The notes under the pieces: model-generated
Told to the model about the DNA's origin: nothing
Databases searched by the model: none
The model's input: the letters and a program-made list of their open reading frames with translations, nothing else
Translations under genes and position numbers: made by a program
Assembly: GCA_035275065.1 (NCBI GenBank)
Contig: DATENM010000142.1
Coordinates: 1-63,129, forward strand
Direction: 5' to 3'
Length of the DNA stretch: 63,129 nt
Source of the DNA: Blastocatellia bacterium
GTDB taxonomy: Bacteria > Acidobacteriota > Blastocatellia > UBA7656
Shown here: positions 1 through 8,881 of the stretch, one piece after another
Numbering within the stretch: position 1 is the first letter of the stretch
Layout of the letters: every line of letters begins with the position of its first letter

Positions 1-3000
1 GCGCACTACCTGCGGGGGCAGGGGGCGGGGCCGGAGGCGGTCGTCGGCATCTGCCTGGAGCGCGGGGTGGAGCTGGTGGTGAGCCTGCTGGGGGTGCTGA
101 AGGCGGGGGCGGCTTACCTGCCGCTCGACCCGGCTTACCCCACCCAGCGGCTGGTAGGTATTGCCCAGGCTGCGCGGCTAAAACTAGCCATTGCCAACGC
201 CGAGACGGCCCGCGTACTGGTTACCTGTGTAAAGGACGTCATCGACCTGGAAGAGCGAGACGCGGCGATTGCTGCTGAAGATTCGACCAGCCCGATTACC
301 TCGCCGGTGCCGCAGAATCCGGCTTACGTTATTTTCACCTCGGGCACGACGGGCAAGCCGAAGGGGGTGACGATAGAACATCGACAGTTGGTCAATTACG
401 CGCTTGCCGCGGTCGAACGCCTGAACCTTCGACAGATCACTCGATTCGCTACCGTTAGCACGCTAGCAGCTGACCTCGGCAACACGGTCATTTATGGCTC
501 CCTGATTACGGGCGGAACATTGCACCTGATCAGCGAAGACCTGATTAGCGACGGCGAAGCGATGGGCGAATACGTCGATAGGGAAGCGATTGAGTGCATA
601 AAGATAGTTCCGAGCCACCTGGAAGCCCTCGTCGGCGTGAGCCGCAAAGCCGTGGCGACCAGGAAGGTCATCCTCGGAGGCGAAGCCGTGGAGTGGGAGC
701 TGGTCGAAGCCCTCAGAGAAGCCAGAGAAGGGGTGGAGATATATAATCACTACGGGCCTACAGAGACCACTGTGGGGGTCATTGTCGGAGAAATCGCGGC
801 GGACGAGGGCAGCCGGGAGGGATCGCCAAGAGAGCGCATCACGTTAGGCAGGCCGCTGGCGAACCTGCGGATGAGCATCCTTGACGAGGCGCACAGCGAG
901 GTGACGGTCAGTGTCATCGGCGAGCTGCACATCGGCGGGGCGGGAGTCGGACGGGGTTACTTGAACGAGCCCGGGCTGACTGCCGAACGATTTGTGCCGG
1001 GCAACAATGGCCGGGCCGGCGAGCGGCTCTACCGGACGGGCGACCGCGCGAGATGGCGTGCCGATGGCCGAATCGAATTTTTCGGACGCTCCGACGGCCA
1101 GGTGAAGCTGCGAGGCTATCGCATCGAGCTTGGCGAGATCGAGTCGGCATTGATACAGCACGAAGCGGTGCGGCAGTGCGCCGTGGTCGTGCGCCAGGAT
1201 GAGGCGGGCGAAAAGTATCTGGCTGCCTACGTCGTGGGTCCGGCCGAAGCGCGCGAGGTCGCGGCGACCTTACGCAGGTATCTGCGAGAAAAGTTGCCCG
1301 CCTACATGGTCCCGTCGAGGTATGTGGCGCTGGAGGCCCTGCCGTTGACGCCTAATGGCAAGCTGGACGTGCGAGCCTTGCCCGTCCCCGGCCCCGAAGG
1401 CGGCGGCCTTGCGACCGGCAAGCAGACCCCGCGCACGGCGACCGAGGAGGTGCTGGAAGGAATCTGGTGCCAGGTGCTGAAGCGCGAACGCGTTGGCGTC
1501 GAAGACAACTTCTTCGAAATCGGCGGCCACTCGCTGATTGCCACGCAAGTCATCTCGCGTGTGCGGCAAGCCTTTCAGATAGAGCTGTCCGTACGCCGCA
1601 TATTTGAATCGCCGACGATAGCCGGGCTGGCCCAGGAGATCGAAGCCGCTGGCCGCGAACAGCAACCACATGCGCCGCCGCTGCTGCGCCGCGCTCCTCA
1701 CCAGGGGGCCATGCCTCTGTCCTTCACCCAGAAAGGGCTCTGGTTTTTTCACCAACTCGAACCGGAAAGCAGCTACAACAGTCAGGTCGCCATTGGCTTC
1801 ACGGGGCGACTCAACCTCCGTGCGCTGGTGCAGAGCCTGAACGAAATAATGAGGCGGCACGAGACACTGCGCACGATCTTTCCGGCCATCGACGGCGAGC
1901 CTGTACAGTTCATACAGCCCTACGACGCCGCCGCGTCGTTCCCGCTGATCGACCTTGGCGGGCTGCCCACGCCACAAGCGGAGGAGCTTGCTCAATCTCT
2001 GCTCCGACACCAATCCTCTCTGCCGTTTGATCTCGCGAAGGGGCCGCTCGCGAGAACCTTCATCGTGCGGTTAGGGGAAAGCCGGCATCTGCTGCTGCTG
2101 ACCATGCACCACACCGTGTCGGACGGCTGGTCGGGAGGGGTTTTATTTCAGGAGCTGTCGGCGCTCTACTCCGCCTTCGTTGCCGCGGAACCGTCGCCGC
2201 TCCCGGAGCTGGCCCTTCAATACGCGGACTTCGCTTGCTGGCAGCAAGAATGGTTACGGAGCGAAGCGCATGACAACGACCTTCGGTACTGGCGGGATCA
2301 ACTCGGGGGCATCCCGGCTGAATCGGGTTTTCCCACCGACCGGCCCCGCCCGGCCGTTCTGGATTCCCGCGGCGCACTTGAACCCCTGAAGCTCTCGCAC
2401 GAATTGAGCGACGCCCTGCGCGACTTGAGTCGGCGCGAGAACGTCAGCATGTATATGACGCTGCTGGCGGCCTTCAAGGCGCTGCTGCATCGCTACAGCG
2501 GCACGACCGACATCGTCATCGGCTCGCCTATAGCCGGGCGCAACCGGGCCGAGTTGGAGCCGCTGATCGGTTTCTTCATCAACACGCTGGTGCTGCGGAG
2601 CGACCTGTCGGGCGACCCGAGTTTCAGTGACTTGTTGAAGCGGGTAAGGGAGGTGACGCTGGCGGCTTATCTGCACCAGGACATGCCATTTGAAAAGCTG
2701 GTCGAGGAGATGGAACCGGAGCGCAGCCTGAGCCGCACGCCGCTGTTCCAAGTGATGTTCGCCTTACAGAATCTGCCGGCGCGGACGCTTCAACTCGCCG
2801 GCGTTACGGCCGAGCGGCTGCTTTCCGAACCCGCCACCGAACGTTTCGACCTCAGGCTGGTCATGATGGAAAGGCCGCGGGGGTTGGTAGGGGTAATCAG
2901 TTACAACACTGCTCTCTTCGAGTCCTCGACCGTTCGACGGATCATACGCCACTACACGCGCCTGCTTGAGGCGGCCGCAGCCGCGCCGCACCTGAAGCTG

Positions 3001-3570
3001 TCGCAACTGGCCTTGTTGAGCGAGTCGGAAGAGCATCAACTCATAAGGGAGTGGGATTCTGCCGCCGTGCAAGGCCGACACTCAAGCGCACTCATACGGC
3101 GGGAGGAGGAACGAACGCCAGAAACGCTGGCGGCGTTGTTCGCCGACGCGCGGGTGTATGTGCTGGATCGGAACTTGCGCCCCGCGCCCATCGGCGCCGT
3201 CGGCGAGGTCTACGTCGGCGGCATCCGCTTCGGCGGCGGCCATGCGGGCGACGCGGCGTTGGCGGCGAACCACTTCATCCCCGACCCGCTGGCCGGGCCC
3301 GCTCGCGCCTGGATGCGAGCGACCGGCGTGACGGCACGGTATCAGGCGACCGGGGCCATCCAGCCAGTAAGTCATTCGGGCCAGCCTGGGCAGCCGCAAG
3401 CCTGCATGCCGGAGGCGCAGGGGCTGGCGGATTGCGCGGCCAGTGCGGCCGGCGCGCCTGTCTCTCGCACGGGCATGGCCGAGCGGCGGGCGCAACTCGC
3501 CAGCCGGCGGGCCAGGCTCACGACCGCGAAAGAAGATTTGCTTAAACAGTGGTTACAAGAGCCGCGTTGA
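1..3570 (+). CDS. NRPS, 5'-partial: A(Asp)-T-C plus decayed A domain
   Basis: The gene enters the window already inside an adenylation (A) domain. Visible A motifs are the nucleotide-binding TSGTTGKPKG (about nt 340-370), NHYGPTETT (about 745-771), YRTGD, GYRIELGEIE and NGKLD. By-eye pocket residues read DLTKIGHVG(K), which fits the known aspartate code. A carrier domain follows (IGGHSL, phosphopantetheine Ser codon 1531-1533), then a condensation domain from about 1710 with HHTVSDG near 2107. From about 3140 to 3370 only scraps of a second A domain remain: VYVLD, GEVYVGG and a corrupted YRTGDLARY. A linker-like tail (AERRAQLASRRARL) precedes the TGA. There is no thioesterase or reductase. 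The last condensation domain therefore lacks its own A-T partner in cis. The first 143 nt nearly match 11427-11569 in NRPS2. Family is certain; the substrate call is moderate. Confidence 0.95.
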   Translation, partial: AHYLRGQGAGPEAVVGICLERGVELVVSLLGVLKAGAAYLPLDPAYPTQRLVGIAQAARLKLAIANAETARVLVTCVKDVIDLEERDAAIAAEDSTSPITSPVPQNPAYVIFTSGTTGKPKGVTIEHRQLVNYALAAVERLNLRQITRFATVSTLAADLGNTVIYGSLITGGTLHLISEDLISDGEAMGEYVDREAIECIKIVPSHLEALVGVSRKAVATRKVILGGEAVEWELVEALREAREGVEIYNHYGPTETTVGVIVGEIAADEGSREGSPRERITLGRPLANLRMSILDEAHSEVTVSVIGELHIGGAGVGRGYLNEPGLTAERFVPGNNGRAGERLYRTGDRARWRADGRIEFFGRSDGQVKLRGYRIELGEIESALIQHEAVRQCAVVVRQDEAGEKYLAAYVVGPAEAREVAATLRRYLREKLPAYMVPSRYVALEALPLTPNGKLDVRALPVPGPEGGGLATGKQTPRTATEEVLEGIWCQVLKRERVGVEDNFFEIGGHSLIATQVISRVRQAFQIELSVRRIFESPTIAGLAQEIEAAGREQQPHAPPLLRRAPHQGAMPLSFTQKGLWFFHQLEPESSYNSQVAIGFTGRLNLRALVQSLNEIMRRHETLRTIFPAIDGEPVQFIQPYDAAASFPLIDLGGLPTPQAEELAQSLLRHQSSLPFDLAKGPLARTFIVRLGESRHLLLLTMHHTVSDGWSGGVLFQELSALYSAFVAAEPSPLPELALQYADFACWQQEWLRSEAHDNDLRYWRDQLGGIPAESGFPTDRPRPAVLDSRGALEPLKLSHELSDALRDLSRRENVSMYMTLLAAFKALLHRYSGTTDIVIGSPIAGRNRAELEPLIGFFINTLVLRSDLSGDPSFSDLLKRVREVTLAAYLHQDMPFEKLVEEMEPERSLSRTPLFQVMFALQNLPARTLQLAGVTAERLLSEPATERFDLRLVMMERPRGLVGVISYNTALFESSTVRRIIRHYTRLLEAAAAAPHLKLSQLALLSESEEHQLIREWDSAAVQGRHSSALIRREEERTPETLAALFADARVYVLDRNLRPAPIGAVGEVYVGGIRFGGGHAGDAALAANHFIPDPLAGPARAWMRATGVTARYQATGAIQPVSHSGQPGQPQACMPEAQGLADCAASAAGAPVSRTGMAERRAQLASRRARLTTAKEDLLKQWLQEPR

Positions 3571-3610
3571 TTGACGCGCCGGAGCGACCGCTCCAGGAAA
3601 AGGAGTCATC

Positions 3611-5278
3611 ATGGAAAACGAATTACTCTATCTGCGGCCCAACATCCAGGTCGAACCGCTGTTCGACCACTGGTACGCCTGGTCGTATTTGATTCCGCCG
3701 GCGACCGCCGCGCGCTACCTGACCGAACGCCACCTGAAGATCATGAACTCCTACATCAGCGCGCCGCAGGTACACGCGACCGCCGTCAAGAATCCCAGAC
3801 TGCTCGGCGGCCCCTTTATCGATTACGGCGGTGGCAGGGTCGAGGAGATCGAGAGGCTGCGAGAGCAGACCAAACGCCGCTACCCGCACCTGATGGAACT
3901 GTCTGCCGCCATCGCGGCGCTCGAAGAGATGCTGCGGACCCTTGCGACAGGCTATTCGCTTCACCCGCTCTATGACAAAGTGCCGGACATTCTCAAGGGC
4001 TATGTCGAATTGGGCTACGACCTCAACAATCATCCCGGCTATCGGCTGATCGAACCGCTGCTTTACAAGAGCAAGTATTATGACCGGTCCGCCCAGAGCC
4101 TGATGTTATCGACGATCAGCGGCGACGACCGCCCGTTCGTCTTCAGCACCCCGCGACTGGAATCGGATTCGCTGTTTCACCTGCGCGTTCCATTCGACGA
4201 CGAGGTCGTTGATCGTCTATTTGAATTGAAATCGTCGCCGCGGCCCTGGGGCGAGATTGCCGAGATGTTGAAGGTGCCGCAAGCCGCCGCGCCGCTTGTG
4301 CGCTCCTTCTTCACGCCCAGCCCGCCGCCGCCCTTTTCGCCTTATCGCGGCAAAGGCGTGCGCTGGCGCTATTTCGGCCACGCCTGCATCCTGTTAGAGA
4401 CGCCGGAGGTCAACATGCTGTTCGACCCGGTGCTGAGCTACACCTACGAGTCGAACGTCTCGCGTTACACCTACATGGATTTGCCCGACCGCATCGATTA
4501 CGTCATCATCACGCACAACCACCAGGACCATGTGATGTTGGAGACGCTGCTGCAAATCAGGCACAAGGTCAAGAACATCATCGTGCCGACGAGCTCCGGC
4601 GGCTCGTTGCAGGACCCCTCGTTGAGACTCACGTTGAATAACATCGGCTTCAAGAACGTCATCGAGCTGGATGACCTGGAAAGCATCAGTTGGGAAGATG
4701 GGGCGATCACGGCCATCCCCTTCCTCGGCGAGCACTCGGACCTTAACATCCGCTCGAAGACCGCGTACGTCGTCCGGCTCGGCAGCCGCTCGATTCTATT
4801 CGCCGCCGATTCCTGCAACATCGAGCCGCGCATGTACGACCACCTGCAACACGAGTTCGGCGACCTCGACGCGCTGTTCTTGGGGATGGAGTGCGACGGG
4901 GCACCGCTGACCTGGCTCTATGGCCCGCTCCTGACCAGGAGCCTGGACCGCTCGATGGACGAATCGCGCCGGCTCAACGGGTCGAACTTCGAGCAGGCGA
5001 TGGACCTGGTTCGACGCTTCAACTGCCCGAACGTTTACGTCTACGCGATGGGGCAGGAGCCTTGGCTCGGTTACGTCCTGAGCCTGAAGTACACGGAGAA
5101 ATCGCGCCCCATCGTCGATTCAAATCGGCTTCTGAGCGAGTGCTGCGCGCTGGGGATTGCAGCCGAGCGGCTCTTCGGGGAGAAGGAGATTCTCATCGAA
5201 GAGACCTACTCGCCGCTCTACGAAAGGCCGGCCAGCCGCGCCCGCGGGGATGGTCAGGCCACCGCCGGGCTTGAATGA
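3611..5278 (+). CDS. CmlA-like diiron beta-hydroxylase (metallo-beta-lactamase fold)
   Basis: This 555-residue protein has an N-terminal domain of about 245 residues followed by a metallo-beta-lactamase fold. The metal motif THNHQDH covers residues 301-307. An acid (Glu374, in GEHSD) sits where most MBL hydrolases use a His ligand, and AADS supplies Asp400. Long N-terminal domain, MBL fold and the Glu substitution together match the CmlA family, which beta-hydroxylates amino acids bound to NRPS carrier domains. The start is the ATG at 3611 after AAAAGGAG, 40 bp behind the NRPS whose A domain reads as Asp-specific. A beta-hydroxy-aspartyl residue is therefore the natural inference. A plain MBL hydrolase is the alternative but fits the N-terminal domain less well. 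Confidence 0.8.
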   Translation: MENELLYLRPNIQVEPLFDHWYAWSYLIPPATAARYLTERHLKIMNSYISAPQVHATAVKNPRLLGGPFIDYGGGRVEEIERLREQTKRRYPHLMELSAAIAALEEMLRTLATGYSLHPLYDKVPDILKGYVELGYDLNNHPGYRLIEPLLYKSKYYDRSAQSLMLSTISGDDRPFVFSTPRLESDSLFHLRVPFDDEVVDRLFELKSSPRPWGEIAEMLKVPQAAAPLVRSFFTPSPPPPFSPYRGKGVRWRYFGHACILLETPEVNMLFDPVLSYTYESNVSRYTYMDLPDRIDYVIITHNHQDHVMLETLLQIRHKVKNIIVPTSSGGSLQDPSLRLTLNNIGFKNVIELDDLESISWEDGAITAIPFLGEHSDLNIRSKTAYVVRLGSRSILFAADSCNIEPRMYDHLQHEFGDLDALFLGMECDGAPLTWLYGPLLTRSLDRSMDESRRLNGSNFEQAMDLVRRFNCPNVYVYAMGQEPWLGYVLSLKYTEKSRPIVDSNRLLSECCALGIAAERLFGEKEILIEETYSPLYERPASRARGDGQATAGLE

Positions 5279-5327
5279 CCGGCCTTCACGATTACACAAC
5301 GGCTCAAGGTTGGCCGGGAGGTGTTTG

Positions 5328-6200
5328 ATGAGATTAGAGACTATCGGCGTGATCGGCGCTGGCGTCATGGGCGTAGGGGTGGCGCAGAATCTGGCGCAGT
5401 CCGGGTTTGAGGTCATCTTAATTGACATCAGCCGTCAAGTTCTGGATGAAGCCAAGGCCCAAATCAGGCAGAACCTGCGGCTACAAATGCTGCTCGGCAA
5501 AGAGGCCGCCCAAGCCTCAAGCGGCGAGGTCATCAAGCGCATAGACTTCTCCGAAGAGCTGTCCCGGCTCGAAAGCGCCGACTACGTTATTGAGAATGTG
5601 ACCGAAAAATGGGAGATCAAGCGCGAGCTCTACAAGCGCATCGAGGCGGTCTGCCCGCCGCCGTGTGTATTCGCCGCCAACACGTCGGCGATACCGATCA
5701 CGCGCATTGCTTCGGCCACCGGGCGGGCCGACCGGGTCATCGGCATTCACTTCATGAACCCCGTGCCGATGAAGAAGACGGTCGAAGTCATTCGCGGCTT
5801 CCACACCAGTGACGCGACCATAGCGACGACCGCCCACCTGCTCGCCGCCATGGGCAAAGAATGGGTGATGGTCAACGACGCGCCGGGGTTTGTCTCCAAC
5901 CGCGTGCTGATGCTGACCATCAACGAAGCCATCTATCTGGTCCAGGATGGCGTGGCCACGCCCGAAGCTGTGGACCAGATCTTTCGCGACTGTTTCGGTC
6001 ATAAGATGGGGCCGCTTGAGACCGCCGACCTGATCGGCCTGGACACCATCCTGTTGTCGGTCGAGGTCCTATACGAGAGCTTCAGTGACAGCAAGTACAG
6101 GCCCTGCCCGCGCCTGCGGCAGATGGTTGACGCCGGCTTGCTGGGTCGCAAGAGCGGCAAGGGATTTTACACCTACGGGCCCGGACAAGGGCTGGGCTGA
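5328..6200 (+). CDS. FkbK-like 3-hydroxyacyl dehydrogenase for extender-unit synthesis
   Basis: The protein has 290 residues. It begins with the Rossmann motif GVIGAGVMGVGVA and carries the 3-hydroxyacyl-CoA dehydrogenase features NTSAIPIT, GIHFMNPVP and DAPGFVSNRV. The start is the ATG at 5328, behind GGGAGG; the open frame upstream of it has no family similarity. It is the first of four consecutive genes in the FkbK-ACP-FkbI-FkbH set known from FK520, ansamitocin and zwittermicin clusters. In that pathway it oxidises the free hydroxyl of glyceryl-ACP towards the aldehyde. The context makes a general fatty-acid beta-oxidation role unlikely. Confidence 0.85.
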   Translation: MRLETIGVIGAGVMGVGVAQNLAQSGFEVILIDISRQVLDEAKAQIRQNLRLQMLLGKEAAQASSGEVIKRIDFSEELSRLESADYVIENVTEKWEIKRELYKRIEAVCPPPCVFAANTSAIPITRIASATGRADRVIGIHFMNPVPMKKTVEVIRGFHTSDATIATTAHLLAAMGKEWVMVNDAPGFVSNRVLMLTINEAIYLVQDGVATPEAVDQIFRDCFGHKMGPLETADLIGLDTILLSVEVLYESFSDSKYRPCPRLRQMVDAGLLGRKSGKGFYTYGPGQGLG

Positions 6201-6222
6201 CGTTCAAGGAGGACGGCACGGC

Positions 6223-6468
6223 ATGGACAATAAGGCCAGGATCAAAGAGTTTCTCGCCAGATTTTTCCGCGTCGCCGAGTTGCGGGATCAAGACGACATC
6301 TTCGCCTTGGGCTTTGTCAACTCACTTTTCGCCATGCAACTGGTTATGTTCATCGAAAGCGAGTTCGGCGTCGGGGTCGAAGACGAAGACCTTGAGATCG
6401 CCAACTTCAATACGGTCGATCATATCAACGCCTTTGTCGCGCGCAAGCGCATGGCCGCCGGCGCTTGA
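6223..6468 (+). CDS. Stand-alone acyl carrier protein (FkbJ-like)
   Basis: This 81-residue acyl carrier protein carries DIFALGFVNSLFAMQLV; the Ser of the NSL triplet is the expected 4'-phosphopantetheine site. A strong AAGGAGG (about 6206-6212) precedes the ATG. It sits between FkbK-like and FkbI-like genes, as in methoxymalonyl- and hydroxymalonyl-ACP loci, so it should carry the glyceryl unit while it is oxidised. The usual DSL of carrier proteins is NSL here, as in some FkbJ/ZmaD relatives. Confidence 0.85.
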   Translation: MDNKARIKEFLARFFRVAELRDQDDIFALGFVNSLFAMQLVMFIESEFGVGVEDEDLEIANFNTVDHINAFVARKRMAAGA

Positions 6469-6502
6469 GGGGCGGCTTCGGAACCGGCGGCGAGGTGGCC
6501 CG

Positions 6503-7642
6503 ATGGATTTACAACTCAGCGATCAGCAGGAGCAACGGCGGGAAGACGTCCGGCAGTTCTGCCTTCAGGAGATCGTCCCGCATGCGGATCAGTTCGACCG
6601 CCAACAGAGGCTGCCGCCTGAACTCATCGACAAGCTGGCAGGCCGGGGCTACCTTGGCTCTTTCCTCGCCGAGTCGTGGGGCGGCAGCGGATTGGACCTG
6701 CTCACCTATGGCCTGTTGACGGAGGAGATCGGCAAGGCGTGCTCCTCGGTCCGAAGCCTGCTGACGGTCCACGACATGGTGGCGACGGCCATCCTGCGTT
6801 GGGGCAACCAGGAGCAGCGCGCGGCCTGGCTTCCCCTGCTCGCCAGCGGGCAGAAGGTCGCCGCCTTTGCGGCCTCCGAGCCTGATGCCGGCAGCGACCT
6901 GCGCAGCGTCCAGACCACTGCGGTCAGCACGGCGAACGGGTATGTGCTGAATGGCCTGAAGAAATGGATCACCTTCGGCCAGGTGGCCGACCTCTTCCTG
7001 GTGCTCGCCCGGCTCGACGACAAGCCCTCGGCCTTCTTAGTCGAGCGCCACCGTTCCGGCCTTTCGACGCGGCCCATCGGCGACCTGCTCGGGGTAAGGG
7101 CCTCTATGCTGGCCGAGGTGGAATTGACGGACTGCCGCGTGCCGGCGAGCCACCTGCTTGGCCGCGCGGGCTTCGGGCTGGCTTCGGTGATCTCTACGGC
7201 TCTGGGCATGGGAAGGTACAGCGTGGCCTGGGGCTGCGTCGGCATCGCCCAAGCTTGCCTGGACGCTTGCGTGCGGTACACGAGCCAGAGAAGGCAGTTC
7301 GGCGCGCCATTGAAAGAGCATCAGCTCATCCGGCAGATGATCAGCGACATGGTGGTCAACGTCAAGGCCGCGCGCATGTTGTGCTGCCGCGCCGCCTGCC
7401 TGAAAATCAGCGGCGACCCGCGCGAGGTGATGGAGACGCTGATCGCCAAGTATTTCGCCTCGCAGGCGGCCATGAAGTCGGCGAGCGACGCGGTGCAGAT
7501 TCACGGCGCGAATGGCTGCGGCGGCCAGTATCCCGTGCAGCGTTACATGCGCGACGCCAAGATCATGGAGATCATCGAAGGCAGTAACCAACTCCAACAA
7601 CTCCTCATTGCGGATTACGGATACCAGGAAGGCACCCGCTGA
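6503..7642 (+). CDS. FkbI-like acyl-ACP dehydrogenase
   Basis: The protein has 379 residues with the complete acyl-CoA dehydrogenase fold. Visible marks are AASEPDAGSDL, NGLKKWITFG (FAD contacts), YTSQRRQFGAPL (family signature), QIHGANGCGG and IIEGSNQLQ near the C-terminus. The start is ATG 6503 (MDLQLSDQQEQ), matching where the family begins; the frame is open further upstream but that part overlaps the ACP gene. In the FkbH/I/J/K pathway this flavoenzyme completes oxidation of glyceryl-ACP to the hydroxymalonyl level. It follows the ACP gene by 34 bp. Confidence 0.85.
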   Translation: MDLQLSDQQEQRREDVRQFCLQEIVPHADQFDRQQRLPPELIDKLAGRGYLGSFLAESWGGSGLDLLTYGLLTEEIGKACSSVRSLLTVHDMVATAILRWGNQEQRAAWLPLLASGQKVAAFAASEPDAGSDLRSVQTTAVSTANGYVLNGLKKWITFGQVADLFLVLARLDDKPSAFLVERHRSGLSTRPIGDLLGVRASMLAEVELTDCRVPASHLLGRAGFGLASVISTALGMGRYSVAWGCVGIAQACLDACVRYTSQRRQFGAPLKEHQLIRQMISDMVVNVKAARMLCCRAACLKISGDPREVMETLIAKYFASQAAMKSASDAVQIHGANGCGGQYPVQRYMRDAKIMEIIEGSNQLQQLLIADYGYQEGTR

Positions 7643-7706
7643 CCGGGCCGCGCGCCGGCCTCAGGCGAGGGCCATTCCTCCCGCTCTGGCTTAACGGCAC
7701 AATCCG

Positions 7707-8795
7707 ATGAACGTGAAAAACGACGCGAAGAAGCCGCTTATCAAGTGCGTGGTTTGGGACCTGGACCACACGCTGTGGGATGGCGTGTTGCTCGAAGGCG
7801 ACAGCCTGGCCTTGCGACCGGGCGTGCTGGAGGCCATTACCGGCCTCGACCGCCGGGGCATACTGCAATCCATCGCCAGCAAGAATGACCACGACCTGGC
7901 TATGGCGCGGTTGGAATCTTTCGGCATCGCCGAATACTTCCTCTACCCGCAGATCAACTGGAAGGCCAAGTCCGCGTCCATTCAGGCCATCGCCGAAGCG
8001 ATCAATATCGCGACGGATTCGCTGGCCTTCATCGACGATCAGGCGTTCGAGCGGGACGAGGTGCGCTATGCCCACCCGCAGGTGCGCTGCATCGACGCGA
8101 GCGCGGTTGGCCGGCTGCTAGAGATGCCGGGGATGAAGCCGCGATTCGTCACCGCCGATTCGCAGGCCAGAAGGAAGATGTATCTGAGCGACGCGGCCCG
8201 CAAGGCCGCCGAGGCCGACTTCAGCGGCGCACACGAGGAGTTCCTCGCCGGCCTCGACATGCGTCTGTCGATTGCCCCAGCCGGGCCGGAAGACCTGCGG
8301 CGGGCCGAGGAGCTGACCGTCCGCACACACCAGTTGAACACCACGGGCTACACCTACTCCTACGAGGAGTTGCATGGCTTCGTCCAATCCGACGGCCATG
8401 ACCTGCTGATTTGTGAATTGCAGGACAAGTACGGGACGTATGGCAAGATCGGCCTGGCCTTGATCGAGCGCCGACCGGATCAACACTTGCTAAAGCTGCT
8501 GCTGATGTCCTGCCGTGTGATGTCGCGTGGCATCGGCACGATCATCCTAAACTACCTCATGGCGAGAGCCCGGGCCGCCGGCGTCAGGCTGTTGGCGGAG
8601 TACGTTGCCAACGACAGAAACCGTATGATGTACATCACCTTCAAGTTTGCCGGCTTCCGCGAGCTTCGGCGCAACGGCGACGCGGTCATACTCGAAAGTG
8701 ACCTGAGCCGTTTGCAGCCGTTCCCCGCCTATGTCCAGGTCAACGTCTCGCAGGGGGCGTACGGGTCGCCTCACGACTGTCTGCCATCAATCTAG
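7707..8795 (+). CDS. FkbH-like HAD-family glyceryl-ACP synthase
   Basis: The protein has 362 residues. The N-terminal half is a HAD-type phosphatase/transferase with DLDHTLWDG (Asp18, Asp20), SKNDHDLA and IDDQAFERDEV. The C-terminal half looks like a GNAT acyltransferase domain (RTHQLNTTG and the region around SRGIGTIILNYL). FkbH proteins take the glyceryl group from 1,3-bisphosphoglycerate, dephosphorylate it and load it on the ACP. This completes the FkbH/I/J/K set. No FkbG-type O-methyltransferase follows, so the unit would stay as hydroxymalonyl- or glyceryl-ACP unless a methyltransferase lies outside the window. Confidence 0.88.
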   Translation: MNVKNDAKKPLIKCVVWDLDHTLWDGVLLEGDSLALRPGVLEAITGLDRRGILQSIASKNDHDLAMARLESFGIAEYFLYPQINWKAKSASIQAIAEAINIATDSLAFIDDQAFERDEVRYAHPQVRCIDASAVGRLLEMPGMKPRFVTADSQARRKMYLSDAARKAAEADFSGAHEEFLAGLDMRLSIAPAGPEDLRRAEELTVRTHQLNTTGYTYSYEELHGFVQSDGHDLLICELQDKYGTYGKIGLALIERRPDQHLLKLLLMSCRVMSRGIGTIILNYLMARARAAGVRLLAEYVANDRNRMMYITFKFAGFRELRRNGDAVILESDLSRLQPFPAYVQVNVSQGAYGSPHDCLPSI

Positions 8796-8881
8796 TGCCA
8801 AGGCGACCGCCGCAGGCCGTGCGGCTCAGGGCGGTCGGCCGTGCATTGAAGGGCTGAGCTCACGCCGGCAGGTAATCAATC

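Noticed and set aside
844..1161. Minus-strand frames inside the NRPS genes
   Set aside because: They are antisense to well-supported A and condensation domains and have no family motifs or ribosome-binding sites; high GC keeps such frames open.
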